A program made the translations under genes and the position numbers. A stretch of DNA of 64,000 bases from Polynucleobacter sp. 71A-WALBACH (GTDB taxonomy: Bacteria; Pseudomonadota; Gammaproteobacteria; Burkholderiales; Burkholderiaceae). Positions 20,702 to 30,350 of this stretch are shown here, in pieces (within the stretch, counting starts at the first letter, position 1; every line of letters begins with the position of its first letter). The notes beneath the pieces were generated by a model, which saw only the letters and a program-made list of their open reading frames with translations, had not been told where the DNA came from and made no database searches. The stretch spans positions 372,001 through 436,000 of the forward strand of contig NZ_JACVOP010000001.1 of assembly GCF_018882365.1 (NCBI RefSeq), read 5' to 3'.

Positions 20702-21093
20702 TCACTTATACCGAGCATGCCAGCATTGATCCCGAACAGGCAATTGATCTCTATACCCGATCTACGCTAGGAGAGCGTCGCCCGATCAACAATGTTGAAA
20801 CATTTAGAGCAATGCTAGCCAATGCAAACCTCACCATCTCCGCATGGGACGGTGACAAATTAGTTGGGATCAGTCGCAGCCTGACAGATTTTTCCTATGT
20901 GGCTTATTTGGCTGACCTTGCGGTCGATGAGCAATACCAACGGCAAGGCATAGGCAAACGCCTCATTGAAGAAACTCAAAAGCGTTTAGGGTCAGAGTGC
21001 ATGATTGTGCTTCTAGCAGCCCCGAAGGCAAACTCCTACTACGAACATCTTGGTTTTGAGCATAACCCGCGCGCCTGGATACTGAAAAAGTAA
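20698..21093 (+). CDS. GNAT family N-acetyltransferase
   Basis: This 131-residue protein has the GNAT acetyl-CoA binding motif DLAVDEQYQRQGIGKRLIEE (Q/R-x-x-G-x-G/A) at about residues 78-97 and the C-terminal motif B around NSYYEHLGFEHN. It overlaps the MOSC gene by 4 bases and is followed 19 bases later by the phosphatase gene. The acceptor substrate cannot be told. Confidence 0.88.
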   Translation: MITYTEHASIDPEQAIDLYTRSTLGERRPINNVETFRAMLANANLTISAWDGDKLVGISRSLTDFSYVAYLADLAVDEQYQRQGIGKRLIEETQKRLGSECMIVLLAAPKANSYYEHLGFEHNPRAWILKK

Positions 21094-21112
21094 TTCAACT
21101 TAATATAGCAAT

Positions 21113-21760
21113 ATGCTCACAACTAGACTCTGCTTAATTCGCCATGGCGAAACTTCCTGGAATGCGGAGAAACGTCTGCAAGGACACACAGACATTCCCT
21201 TAAATTCAAGGGGCGCCTTACAAGCGCGCCAAATGGCACAAGCCCTTAAAGACATCAATCTCACATTTGATGTCTTGTATACCAGTGACCTTAAAAGAGC
21301 AGCTGACACTGCAAATGCTGTCGTTGAATTATTTGGCGTAGATGCCCAAGTAGATAGCACTTTACGCGAGCGTCATTTTGGTGCACTTCAAGGACTTTCA
21401 ATTAGCGAGGCGCCATTGCAGAGGCCTGATATTTGGCAAGCCCACATTGCTCGCGACTTGGAGCATGAGCTCGCTGGCGGTGAAAGTATTCAGCAGTTTG
21501 CATTACGCGTACAAAGTGCTCTAGACAAAATCCAAGTGAGGCATGCTGGTAAAACCATTTTGATTGTTAGCCATGGCGGCACGCTCGACATGATGTATCG
21601 GATTGCTAGCAAGCAAGCTTTAAATGCTGAAAGGGTGGCTTCAGTACCAAATGCTTCATTAAATTGGATTACCCATAGCGAACTTAATGGCTGGTCAGTA
21701 GAGCAATGGGCCGACACTCGCCACCTAGAGGGTCCTGCCTTAGAAAATATTGACCTCTAA
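21113..21760 (+). CDS. Histidine phosphatase family protein (phosphoglycerate mutase-like)
   Basis: This 215-residue protein carries the RHG motif (LIRHGETSWNAEKRLQGHTDIPL) with the phospho-accepting histidine, the second catalytic block LRERHFGALQG and the distal SHGG motif (VSHGGTLDMM). It most resembles GpmB/CobC-type broad-specificity phosphatases rather than the glycolytic mutase. It is the last gene of a MOSC-GNAT-phosphatase run and ends in a clear terminator. Confidence 0.9.
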   Translation: MLTTRLCLIRHGETSWNAEKRLQGHTDIPLNSRGALQARQMAQALKDINLTFDVLYTSDLKRAADTANAVVELFGVDAQVDSTLRERHFGALQGLSISEAPLQRPDIWQAHIARDLEHELAGGESIQQFALRVQSALDKIQVRHAGKTILIVSHGGTLDMMYRIASKQALNAERVASVPNASLNWITHSELNGWSVEQWADTRHLEGPALENIDL

Positions 21761-21763
21761 GTA

Positions 21764-21790
21764 AAAAGTCACCCGAAGGTGACTTTGAAC
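21764..21790. terminator. CGAA-loop terminator hairpin
   Basis: Stem AAAGTCACC / GGTGACTTT with a CGAA tetraloop ends the phosphatase gene and faces the end of the small protein gene on the other strand. It is a relative of the ACCACC-CGAA-GGTGGT hairpins found repeatedly further right. Confidence 0.8.
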
Positions 21791-21804
21791 TTTTCAGAAA
21801 AGGT

Positions 21805-22044
21805 TTACTTTCTGATATGCGCGTGACGGGCAGCGTCTTGTGACATGCCCTCACCCTTTGGCTTGCCTTCAAGCGCTTCTTTTTCAGCGGTAATTTCTTT
21901 GCGGCGCTCTTTACAGGAACCAGCAATCTCTTGCAAAGCCTTACGAGCTCTTGCAGCAGAAGCTTTAATTCCTTTTCCATGGAACTTTTCATTCTCTGAT
22001 TGATACGCTTCAAAAGCAGCAATTAACTTGTCATGATGGGACAT
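21805..22044 (-). CDS. Small basic helical protein (histone H1-like family)
   Basis: From the ATG at 22044 the protein is 79 residues, MSHHDKLIAAFEAYQSENEKF followed by a conserved KGIKASAARARKALQEI block and a Lys/Glu-rich tail. This pattern is common in Burkholderiales as a small protein loosely called histone-like. The central block is amphipathic helical. A longer frame from 22110 lacks conservation cues and is rejected. Its role in DNA binding is a guess from composition. Confidence 0.7.
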   Translation of the reverse strand: MSHHDKLIAAFEAYQSENEKFHGKGIKASAARARKALQEIAGSCKERRKEITAEKEALEGKPKGEGMSQDAARHAHIRK

Positions 22045-22116
22045 ATTTTCCTTATGAATAATTGAAATAATCGGCTTAAGATGCACTTTAACCCAATATA
22101 CGGGATTCACTTCAAT

Positions 22117-22869
22117 TTATTGCGTCCAACGATTAATAATCGCTTTTAACTTTTCTGGGCCTAGCTCAGAAAGGTATAGATTAAAGTCATCTCGTAACTT
22201 TGATCCCTTTTTAAAGGCAAACCCCAAATTATCAAACCCAACCACTTGGTAGCTACTACTCACTGGGAGGTTTAAGGATTTTTGATAATTAACTAGCATG
22301 ACGTTGTCTACAAACACCAAATCCACATTACCATTTTGCAATGCGATCAGCGCCTCTGCTGGCGAAGGATATAGCTTGACCTGCTCTACTGAGTAATAGC
22401 CTTTTGGCTGCAAGACTGTTTTTACATAATCATCAAACACGCTACCCGTCGGATAAGCAATGGTATATTTTTTTAGCTGGGATAAATCTGTAATTTTGAT
22501 ATGGCGATTTTTTAAACCAATCAGCTGCCAAGTACTGGTGAAATAGGGGTTAGAAAAATCCATTACTTCTTTACGCTTATCGGTAATGGAGATTCCTGAA
22601 AATGCAACATCAGCTTGTCCGCTAGTTACCGCGCCCAGCATACCCAGCCAATCGTATGCAGTCATTTTGAATGTGCAGCCACGTGACTTGCAATAGCCTT
22701 CGAAAATCTCTAAATCTATACCTGTGTATTTGCCATCTTTTTCAAAAAGCATGGGGGGTATCGTAGGAGATACGGCAACCTTAATGACATTAGATGACTC
22801 TTCTTTAGTGCAGGCGCCAAGGAAAAATAGGGCCACTAACAATATAGAAATTAGGCGGGCAAGTCTCAT
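22117..22869 (-). CDS. ABC transporter substrate-binding lipoprotein (amino acid type)
   Basis: This 250-residue periplasmic binding protein of family 3 has a lipoprotein signal peptide (LFFLGACTKEESS, lipidated Cys about residue 20) and the family blocks IPPMLFEKDGKYTGIDLEIFEGYC, GMLGAVTSGQADVAFSGISITDKRKEVMDFS and ALIALQNGNVDLVFVDN. Such proteins bind polar amino acids or act as sensors. No permease or ATPase gene is adjacent, so its transporter partner lies elsewhere or it works alone. A terminator separates it from the upstream 65-aa gene. Confidence 0.88.
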   Translation of the reverse strand: MRLARLISILLVALFFLGACTKEESSNVIKVAVSPTIPPMLFEKDGKYTGIDLEIFEGYCKSRGCTFKMTAYDWLGMLGAVTSGQADVAFSGISITDKRKEVMDFSNPYFTSTWQLIGLKNRHIKITDLSQLKKYTIAYPTGSVFDDYVKTVLQPKGYYSVEQVKLYPSPAEALIALQNGNVDLVFVDNVMLVNYQKSLNLPVSSSYQVVGFDNLGFAFKKGSKLRDDFNLYLSELGPEKLKAIINRWTQ

Positions 22870-22919
22870 GATGTATTCAGAATTAATTTAGGTAAATGAT
22901 CTTATCAAGAATTGAATGT

Positions 22920-22950
22920 AAAAAACCACCCGAAGGTGGCTTTTAATTTT
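22920..22950 (-). terminator. CGAA-loop terminator of the 65-aa gene
   Basis: Hairpin ACCACC-CGAA-GGTGGC with flanking A-run and T-run. Read on the minus strand it ends the riboswitch-65-aa transcript before the binding-protein gene. Confidence 0.75.
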
Positions 22951-22974
22951 TTAGCGTGTACTGCCCAAGAAGCC

Positions 22975-23172
22975 CTATCCAGTGGTCACCTTTTTGGTTG
23001 CCACATGGCTCGCTTTACAGAAATCTACAATCGCATCGGCAAATTTTAAGTAGCGCGCATTCACTCGCCTAAGTTCACTTAACTCCAAAACACTTTTTGA
23101 TATTTCCTGTTTAAAAGATGCATCTTCATAGCCTGGATGGTATGGGGCTTCTTTGGTATAGGTATTACTCAT
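22975..23172 (-). CDS. Orphan 65-aa protein downstream of a glycine riboswitch
   Basis: This 65-residue protein (MSNTYTKEAPYHPGYEDASF at the start) is soluble, with a predicted helical core LELSELRRVNARYLKFADAIVDFCKA and one cysteine. It is not recognised as any named family. It is the first and only ORF of useful length between the tandem glycine riboswitch and the terminator at 22.92-22.95 kb, so it is the most likely riboswitch-controlled gene. No transmembrane segment, signal peptide or metal motif is visible. A role in glycine handling would be inference from position only. Confidence 0.65.
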   Translation of the reverse strand: MSNTYTKEAPYHPGYEDASFKQEISKSVLELSELRRVNARYLKFADAIVDFCKASHVATKKVTTG

Positions 23173-23307
23173 GTTGTATGCCTTATTCAGTAAGTTATAT
23201 AGCTCCCGGTGGAGGGATTGGTAATTCGCTGTTACTGAGTTAGCTGGGGACGATATTCATACAGGACTCCTAACATGCACGTGCGCAATGAATACGTCAC
23301 ACGCTTG

Positions 23308-23500
23308 CCGCTCCCCCTGTCCTTGATACCTGAGAGATTCACACTGAGACCTAGCTGAGTGCTTGCTCCTTCGGTGCACCATAAATATGATGGCTCTCCA
23401 GACGGCTGTTTAGGATAAGCAGTACCTTCCTGTTGGGTACCTGAGCGTTCATGGGAGTTTGCGCCTTCGGTGGAGGCCTATGACCTCACTCTCCTGCTTG
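23308..23500 (-). promoter_or_regulatory. Tandem glycine riboswitch
   Basis: Read on the minus strand, two glycine aptamers follow each other. The first has GGAGAG (about 23490), then CCACCGAAGGCGCAAAC (about 23460-23476), then GCTCAGG. The second has GGAGAGCC (about 23393), then GCACCGAAGGAGCAAGC (about 23365-23381), then CTCTCAGGTATCAAGGACAG. These are the hallmark glycine riboswitch elements with the usual short linker between aptamers. The expression platform must lie between about 23308 and the ORF start at 23172; a small GC-rich stem CTCCACCGGGAG at about 23205-23216 sits there. Confidence 0.88.
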
Positions 23501-23505
23501 AGATA

Positions 23506-23535
23506 AGTATATCTCCTGAAGTTATTTTTTGACTA
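23506..23535 (-). promoter_or_regulatory. Candidate promoter of the glycine riboswitch transcript
   Basis: On the minus strand TAGTCA (23530-23535) and TATACT (23506-23511) are spaced by 18 bases, placing transcription start just before the first aptamer. The -35 is weak. The DNA from 23536 to 23683 shows no ORF, RNA family or repeat that I can recognise. Confidence 0.45.
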
Positions 23536-23685
23536 CTGGCTTATACCTAGCCCCATGATTTACGAGAAATTAATCCTGTCGCCCAATAAAATAATCTGAG
23601 AGCTAGATCATTTCAAACTCGTGCATATTCGCTTCTGTAATGGATGGCTCTATTTGCTTAAATTTTTTGAAGTAAGGCCATAAAA

Positions 23686-23712
23686 AAACCCCGCATACAC
23701 GGGGCTTTTTGT
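23686..23712 (-). terminator. Intrinsic terminator of phasin gene
   Basis: Hairpin CCCCG-(catacac)-CGGGG flanked by an A-run and a T-run, directly beyond the phasin stop codon on the minus strand. Confidence 0.75.
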
Positions 23713-23730
23713 GTGGCTATTGTCTGCTAA

Positions 23731-24288
23731 TTACTTAGCGCGGCTTTTTGTTGCCTTTGGAGTCTGACCAAATTGGCCTTGCGCAGTCTTCATCGCTGTT
23801 TCAACACTCTTCTCGAAATTTGCAAAAGCATCTTGAGTCGTTGAACGTACTTGGTCGAAATTTTGCATGGCTGTATTGAATGCGGATGTAAAGGCGCTGA
23901 CATAGGCCTCTGATCCAGCGGGTGCCTTTGATGTAGCGGCAGCTACGAAACTCTTCAGATCATCCTGTGATTGATCAATGGCAGCTTCTACAGCCTCAAC
24001 CAATTCTTGATTTCCGCGACGCAATACTGCAGCCACTTTTTTCTGGTACGCAGCAACTTCAGCAACAGCCTCTTGTACTTCTGGGCTTTGCAGGAGGTCT
24101 AATGCGGCTTTGGCATCTTTACCCTTTAATAACTCGGCGGCCTTCGCTTGCGCATTTGCTACGGCTTGCTGTGCAGCCTGGTAATTGATTTCTGCTAACT
24201 CTTGAGCATTCTCAAGGGCAGTTTGACTCAGCGCGCGTGCGCTTTCTACGGATTTAGCTTGATTTTCTGCAAATTGATTTTTGAACAT
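23731..24288 (-). CDS. phaP: Phasin family protein (PHA granule-associated)
   Basis: This 185-residue, almost wholly helical protein, rich in Ala, Gln and Glu, matches the PhaP phasin family (MFKNQFAENQAKSVESARALSQTALENAQELAEINYQAAQ, then LLQSPEVQEAVAEVAAYQKKV). Phasins coat polyhydroxyalkanoate granules and control their size. The Lys/Arg-rich tail TPKATKSRAK is also common in the family. The 266 bases upstream (24289-24554) have no ORF and contain a short T- and A-rich region likely to hold its promoter. Confidence 0.92.
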   Translation of the reverse strand: MFKNQFAENQAKSVESARALSQTALENAQELAEINYQAAQQAVANAQAKAAELLKGKDAKAALDLLQSPEVQEAVAEVAAYQKKVAAVLRRGNQELVEAVEAAIDQSQDDLKSFVAAATSKAPAGSEAYVSAFTSAFNTAMQNFDQVRSTTQDAFANFEKSVETAMKTAQGQFGQTPKATKSRAK

Positions 24289-24554
24289 GGCGTTTCCTTT
24301 AATGGGTTATTTGTTGCACTGCACCATATTAATGGCTAATTTTGTACTTAGCAAGCAAATATTGCTGCAAAGCAACATAAAGCCTCGTCAGATTAAGTGC
24401 TTATTACAAAAAAACAGCATTAAGCCGCGCTAAAAGGGGATTTTGCTGTTCTGTATGCCATTTGTAGTCTCCCGCGCCGTTTGAACCGCTACTTGGGATA
24501 AAAGTGGGGTTGAGATCAGTATTCAGGCGGCCTAGGTGCCTAGGTGAAACGAAA

Positions 24555-25115
24555 TTAAGCGGGATTATTTTTTAAATAGTGAATCACCCAAGCTGGATCG
24601 CTATCGCTTGGAAAGATGGGATAGTGCACAGCCTCAATCACGCCATCATTCACTATCAGCGTAATACGCTTTAATAAAGTCATGCCTGCAGCAACGAAGG
24701 TGGGTAACTGCAAGGCTTTCTGAAATCGGTAATCCACATCACTTAGCACCGGAAACGGCAAATGTAGGCGATTTGCCATCTCTTGCTGGTATTCAGTAGA
24801 CTGCACACTGAGACCCACCACATCGGCACCTAAGGAGCGTAGCTCCTGATAGTGATCTCTAAAAGAGCAACTTTGTGGCGTACATCCTCTTGCTCCCGGT
24901 ATCTGATCCCAGCCCTCTGGTAACGCGACATTAGGCTGGCCCGTCATTGGATAGCAGTAAATCACCAAGCGACCGCTAATCTCACCGAAATTGAATTGGC
25001 TATCAGTAGTTGTGCTCAAGGAGATAGCAGGCAAGCGCATACCCACTAAATGATTGGCAGCTCCATCATCCTGGGGTATGGGTAGGTCACTGGGCAGCTG
25101 ATTGATACTAGTCAT
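24555..25115 (-). CDS. Peroxiredoxin (copy 1)
   Basis: This 186-residue thioredoxin-fold peroxiredoxin has the motif YCYPMTGQPN followed by GARGCTPQSCSFRDHYQEL, with the peroxidatic Cys in GCTPQSC and a second Cys three residues on, as in AhpC/TSA-like redoxins of the PrxQ neighbourhood. The ATG at 25115 aligns with the start of its paralogue at 48.8-49.3 kb (MTNLNQLPTDLPIPQDDG); an upstream ATG at 25124 adds three residues. It lies downstream of the SRPBCC gene, five or so bases apart, and is near katG copy 1, pointing to hydroperoxide defence. Confidence 0.88.
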   Translation of the reverse strand: MTSINQLPSDLPIPQDDGAANHLVGMRLPAISLSTTTDSQFNFGEISGRLVIYCYPMTGQPNVALPEGWDQIPGARGCTPQSCSFRDHYQELRSLGADVVGLSVQSTEYQQEMANRLHLPFPVLSDVDYRFQKALQLPTFVAAGMTLLKRITLIVNDGVIEAVHYPIFPSDSDPAWVIHYLKNNPA

Positions 25116-25129
25116 GAATTTCACCTTAA

Positions 25130-25696
25130 TTATTTACAGGCCTTTGCGGACAGTGGCCTCTTGAGTGATGCCATCTCAGCCATTGATTCAAACTGTCGGC
25201 GCACAATATTATTAATGAAGAATTCGATCACTGCTGATGGCACGAAAGAACTTGGTTCAACTTGTGCATCGTATTTAAAAGTGGTGAAATCCTTCCCAGG
25301 CAAAAGCCGCCAACTTCCCTTGTAATACTTTGTGTCTCCGCTTAACTGCTCAAAGAGTAATGCTTTATTAGGCACCTCAACATACTCTAGCTCAGATCGC
25401 ATTTCAAATGGAATGAACAGAATTCTTTCCTCGAGTATGCGGGCAACCTTCACTTTGTTGCCTGATCTAGAAAGTACTTTTGAATCCACTATTCCCGGCA
25501 AATTTTTGGCGCCCTCATAGTCAGTAATAAATGCAAAGGCTTCACATGGAGTAATCGGCACCTCATAGCTTGCATTCACCTGAAAACGATCACCCGCTCT
25601 AGTAACAGCCACCCTTAAGTCATAAGAATTAGATCCTTCTTGTGCAAAGACAATACCAAAGGATGTAATCAGAAAAAAGGAGATAAGCTGCTTCAT
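25130..25696 (-). CDS. SRPBCC (START-like) family exported protein
   Basis: This 188-residue protein has a signal peptide (residues 1-18, ISFFLITSFGIVFA-QE) and an SRPBCC/polyketide cyclase-like fold with the block YEVPITPCEAFAFITDYEGAKNLPGIVDSKVL and the helix WRLLPGKDFTTFKYDAQVEPSSFVPSAVIEFFINNIVR. Such proteins bind hydrophobic ligands; in the periplasm the ligand is unknown. It is the first gene of a two-gene unit with the peroxiredoxin and is divergent from katG copy 1. Confidence 0.82.
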   Translation of the reverse strand: MKQLISFFLITSFGIVFAQEGSNSYDLRVAVTRAGDRFQVNASYEVPITPCEAFAFITDYEGAKNLPGIVDSKVLSRSGNKVKVARILEERILFIPFEMRSELEYVEVPNKALLFEQLSGDTKYYKGSWRLLPGKDFTTFKYDAQVEPSSFVPSAVIEFFINNIVRRQFESMAEMASLKRPLSAKACK

Positions 25697-26060
25697 GCCC
25701 GTAGTTTAGAGACTATTAAGGCGACCTGCTTTCGCATGCCGCAAGGGGGTGCATTGACTGGGCAGAGCAGCTTTTTTCTTGATTTCTTCCATCTTTAACA
25801 CGCTGTTGTCGTCTTATCTGCTTATCTATTTATTAGATTAATAAGTTCATATTAATTCATTGGACGGATCCCTTGATAAGGAACAAGATGGCCTCATCGC
25901 AACAAACAACGAAAGGCAAGTTATGAATATTCTGATCGCATTTATGGCTGGTGAATAGATCACTCAGCCGCATACAGACAAACAATTGGTTTATCAGTTA
26001 ATCTGAAACAGTCAGGTTGAAAAAACCAAAAATGATTTACCTATATAGAAGGAGATCTAA
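25697..26060 (+). promoter_or_regulatory. katG (copy 1) upstream region with conserved leader
   Basis: This 364-base stretch has no full gene. It shares blocks with the region before katG copy 2: AATAAGTTCA and TAATTCATT near 25841-25860, GAACAAGATG near 25881, the leader ORF at 25923-25958, and ACAGAC followed by TTAATCTGAA near 25975-26008. The blocks sit at similar distances from both katG starts, which suggests a shared promoter and leader. A strong AGAAGGAGAT Shine-Dalgarno precedes katG. Confidence 0.6.
25923..25958 (+). CDS. Putative 11-codon leader peptide upstream of katG copy 1
   Basis: The ORF encodes MNILIAFMAGE and is preceded by AAAGG. The paralogous region before katG copy 2 carries MSILITYMAGE at the same distance (103 and 100 bases from the katG start), with the pattern M-x-I-L-I-x-x-M-A-G-E-stop. 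Conservation of the reading frame, length and stop between diverged DNA suggests translation. The function, perhaps attenuation or translation control of katG, is inference. Confidence 0.5.
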   Translation: MNILIAFMAGE

Positions 26061-28211
<2,151 letters not shown>

Positions 28212-28235
28212 TTAATATCCAGTAATGAGTTACCA

Positions 28236-28266
28236 ATAAGGGAGGCTTTGCCTCCCTTATTTTTTA
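28236..28266 (+). terminator. Intrinsic terminator of katG copy 1
   Basis: Stem ATAAGGGAGG / CCTCCCTTAT with loop CTTTG is followed by a T-run, 25 bases after the katG stop. Confidence 0.92.
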
Positions 28267-28383
28267 CCTTACCTTAGCAAGAGAAAGACTCCCCCCGAGT
28301 CACCATTGCCGATGCTGACTTTGCTAGATCTTCTCTGACTAATGAATGCAAGAATTGCTGTATTCAATAACGCTGAGACATCC

Positions 28384-29067
28384 TTAAATAAGCTCTAATA
28401 CCTTACTTAGAGAGCTACCCTCATAGTTTGGCTTCTCACCAATTTCTTCAAAAGGATGCCCAAGACGATTAACCCAAAACACATCAAATCCAAACCACTT
28501 GGCTGCTAGCGCATCCCAAGCATTGCTCGACACAAATAAAACCTCTTCCCTAGAAACCGGAAATGCTTTTAATAAAAGTTCATAGGATTGGGGGGCGGTC
28601 TTAAATAAGCGGATCTCCTCAACAGTGACCACTTTATCCAAGTAAGCCGTCAGGCCATTACTCTCAACTACTGTTGCCAACATCTCGGTGCTTCCATTCG
28701 ACAAAATTGCTGTGGAGATGTCTTTATTTTTAATTGTCTTTAGCACACTCAAACTATCTTCAAAACCAGTGAGCTTGGCGTACTGGCCCATCAATCGCTC
28801 CTCATACTCAGGAGTGAGGTTTAATTTCATACGTTTACATACATAACGCAATGAGCGAACCGTTAATTCCCAAAAGGGGAGATAGTGTTTACTGCCTCCA
28901 GGATTAGGGTCGCTCATAGTGACCAGGCGAGTGTATTCAATTTGGCGATCACGCCACATTAGGGCGAAGGGCTGGCCGTTGCCTGGGAATAATTCTTCCG
29001 CTAACTTTCCCATGGAATAGACATCAAATAATGTTCCATAGGCATCAAAGGCTATGAGCTTGTACAT
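28384..29067 (-). CDS. Haloacid dehalogenase type II (HAD superfamily, copy 1)
   Basis: This 227-residue HAD hydrolase has the nucleophile motif FDAYGTLFDVYS, motif II LSNGS, the lysine in RLFKTAPQSYELLL and motif III in FVSSNAWDALAAKWFG. These match L-2-haloacid dehalogenase (type II) rather than phosphatases. A nearly identical paralogue at 45.5-46.2 kb also neighbours a katG, so the HAD-katG linkage was duplicated with the pair. The real substrate, a haloacid or a phosphate ester, is not proven. Confidence 0.9.
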   Translation of the reverse strand: MYKLIAFDAYGTLFDVYSMGKLAEELFPGNGQPFALMWRDRQIEYTRLVTMSDPNPGGSKHYLPFWELTVRSLRYVCKRMKLNLTPEYEERLMGQYAKLTGFEDSLSVLKTIKNKDISTAILSNGSTEMLATVVESNGLTAYLDKVVTVEEIRLFKTAPQSYELLLKAFPVSREEVLFVSSNAWDALAAKWFGFDVFWVNRLGHPFEEIGEKPNYEGSSLSKVLELI

Positions 29068-29169
29068 TCAGTCTCCTCATTATTGGCATTCGTTAGTATT
29101 GTCGTTTAAATCAATATTTCTTGATGATGCTCGATAAACTAGTAGGGCATCATCCGACGAACTCAATGA

Positions 29170-29192
29170 AAAACCACCCGAAGGTGGTTTAG
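29170..29192 (-). terminator. CGAA-loop terminator hairpin
   Basis: ACCACC-CGAA-GGTGGT flanked by A and T, located beyond the sodC stop codon on the minus strand. One of about nine near-identical copies in the window. Confidence 0.7.
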
Positions 29193-29238
29193 AACTTACT
29201 AAAGATGGCGGCCGGAGCCAAAGTAAATACTATCCAAC

Positions 29239-29763
29239 TTATTTAATCAGTCCACAGGCAATTCTTGGGCCTGAATTTCCGGCCGGCTGAGATTTGTAAT
29301 CATCTGGGTCGCGATGCACTACAACAGATCTACCCAATATTCCATTGGATCCGCTATTAACGGCAAATCCACTCAACTTTGCTGAATAGCTGGCATTTCC
29401 ATTAGCATCTGACTTGATGTTTGGCATATCTCCAGCGTGATTCGATCCGCTTCCAGGCATGCCATGTGATTTTGTATCTGGATTAAAGTGGCCACCAGCG
29501 CTTGTTGCGTCAGGGGCAGAACAATCCCCTTTTTCGTGAACATGAAAACCTTGCTCAGAATTAGGTTTCAGGCCAGAAAAGTTTCCAGTGACGAGGACAT
29601 CATTTCCTTGCCATACAAAATTAACCGTACCCTTGGCACTTGATCCTGAACGCGACTCAAGAGCAGCAGAGGCCTTTTGTCCAGTTCCATGCTCCATTGA
29701 CTGACAGGCAGTCAGCACTAAAACAGACAAAGCGCCAATTGATAGAGAGATATTTTTAATCAT
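29239..29763 (-). CDS. sodC: Superoxide dismutase [Cu-Zn], lipoprotein form
   Basis: This 174-residue periplasmic Cu,Zn superoxide dismutase has a lipobox signal peptide (SVLVLTACQSMEHG). The metal-binding histidines are visible in GFHVHEKGDCS, GGHFNPDTKSHG and VVHRDPDDY, and the final GNSGPRIACGLI contains the active-site Arg and disulfide Cys. It removes superoxide outside the cytoplasm. It lies among other oxidative-stress genes and is transcribed alone. Confidence 0.96.
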   Translation of the reverse strand: MIKNISLSIGALSVLVLTACQSMEHGTGQKASAALESRSGSSAKGTVNFVWQGNDVLVTGNFSGLKPNSEQGFHVHEKGDCSAPDATSAGGHFNPDTKSHGMPGSGSNHAGDMPNIKSDANGNASYSAKLSGFAVNSGSNGILGRSVVVHRDPDDYKSQPAGNSGPRIACGLIK

Positions 29764-29906
29764 TATTAATTCCCTTTGTTTTTATCTTTGAGGACAAGTG
29801 CATTCATTCTCACACATAAATATCGCCAATAGAGACCTTGTTCCTAGTAGTCTTATTTCCCTGGGCTTTACTAGTGCAACCTTGGCCCGAGATATCAAAT
29901 TCGGCA

Positions 29907-30296
29907 TCAGTTGTGATATCTATATTCCTGAGTCTTTCCACCATAGCCATAGGATGCCGCACTAACATCCTGAACATAGATATAACTTTCTTCATGTATG
30001 TTGCCGAGAATTTGCTCAAAGCCTTCAAATGCCTCCTTAATATATTGGGCCTTTTCATCCTTGGTGTTAGTTTCATCGGTCACTTTGATATCAAAGTAAA
30101 AACTATTTTTTCCTTGCTCGCTTAGTAGATGCCCCCCAACAAACCAAGAATCATGCCCTACATAATCAATCGTAATCGCTGTAACTTCTTTCTTCTTACC
30201 GAGAATTCTGTGAGTGAGATCTAGAAGCAATTCATTAATCCGTTTGGTGGTTTCCGCTGACTTTTTACCGCTGACCTTGACATTTAAAATTGGCAT
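29907..30296 (-). CDS. Tautomerase family protein (4-OT-like)
   Basis: This 129-residue protein begins MPILNVKVSGKKSAETTKRINELLLDLTHRILGKKKEVTAITIDYV, the 4-oxalocrotonate tautomerase pattern with catalytic Pro1 after Met removal. Its length is about twice that of the smallest tautomerases, and the second half does not repeat Pro1. The substrate is unknown. The DNA between its stop and sodC (29764-29906) holds no convincing ORF. Confidence 0.85.
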   Translation of the reverse strand: MPILNVKVSGKKSAETTKRINELLLDLTHRILGKKKEVTAITIDYVGHDSWFVGGHLLSEQGKNSFYFDIKVTDETNTKDEKAQYIKEAFEGFEQILGNIHEESYIYVQDVSAASYGYGGKTQEYRYHN

Positions 30297-30308
30297 AATA
30301 TTCTTCTA

Positions 30309-30329
30309 ATTAGTTAGCTATACAACTAT
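30309..30329. promoter_or_regulatory. Candidate MarR operator 1 (before the tautomerase gene)
   Basis: The word GTTAGCTATACAACTAT occurs here, upstream of the tautomerase gene, and again at 30787-30803 upstream of the marR gene. Two identical 17-base copies in front of both genes suggest a shared operator. ATAGTTGTATAGCTAAC reads as a partial palindrome. Confidence 0.55.
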
Positions 30330-30350
30330 ATGAACAAAAAATAGGGGGCT

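Noticed and set aside
23250..23275. Six-codon ORF (MNIVPS) after the riboswitch as a leader peptide
   Set aside because: It is too short to judge and unconserved within the window, unlike the katG leaders.
23308..23500. Reading the CTTCGG-rich block on the plus strand as another RNA
   Set aside because: Only the minus strand gives the glycine aptamer order GGAGAG, CCGAAGG-CGCAA/AGCAA, CTCAGG; the plus strand has no known motif.
29810..30076. 88-codon minus-strand ORF beside the tautomerase gene
   Set aside because: It overlaps the tautomerase gene in another frame over most of its length and shows no domain.
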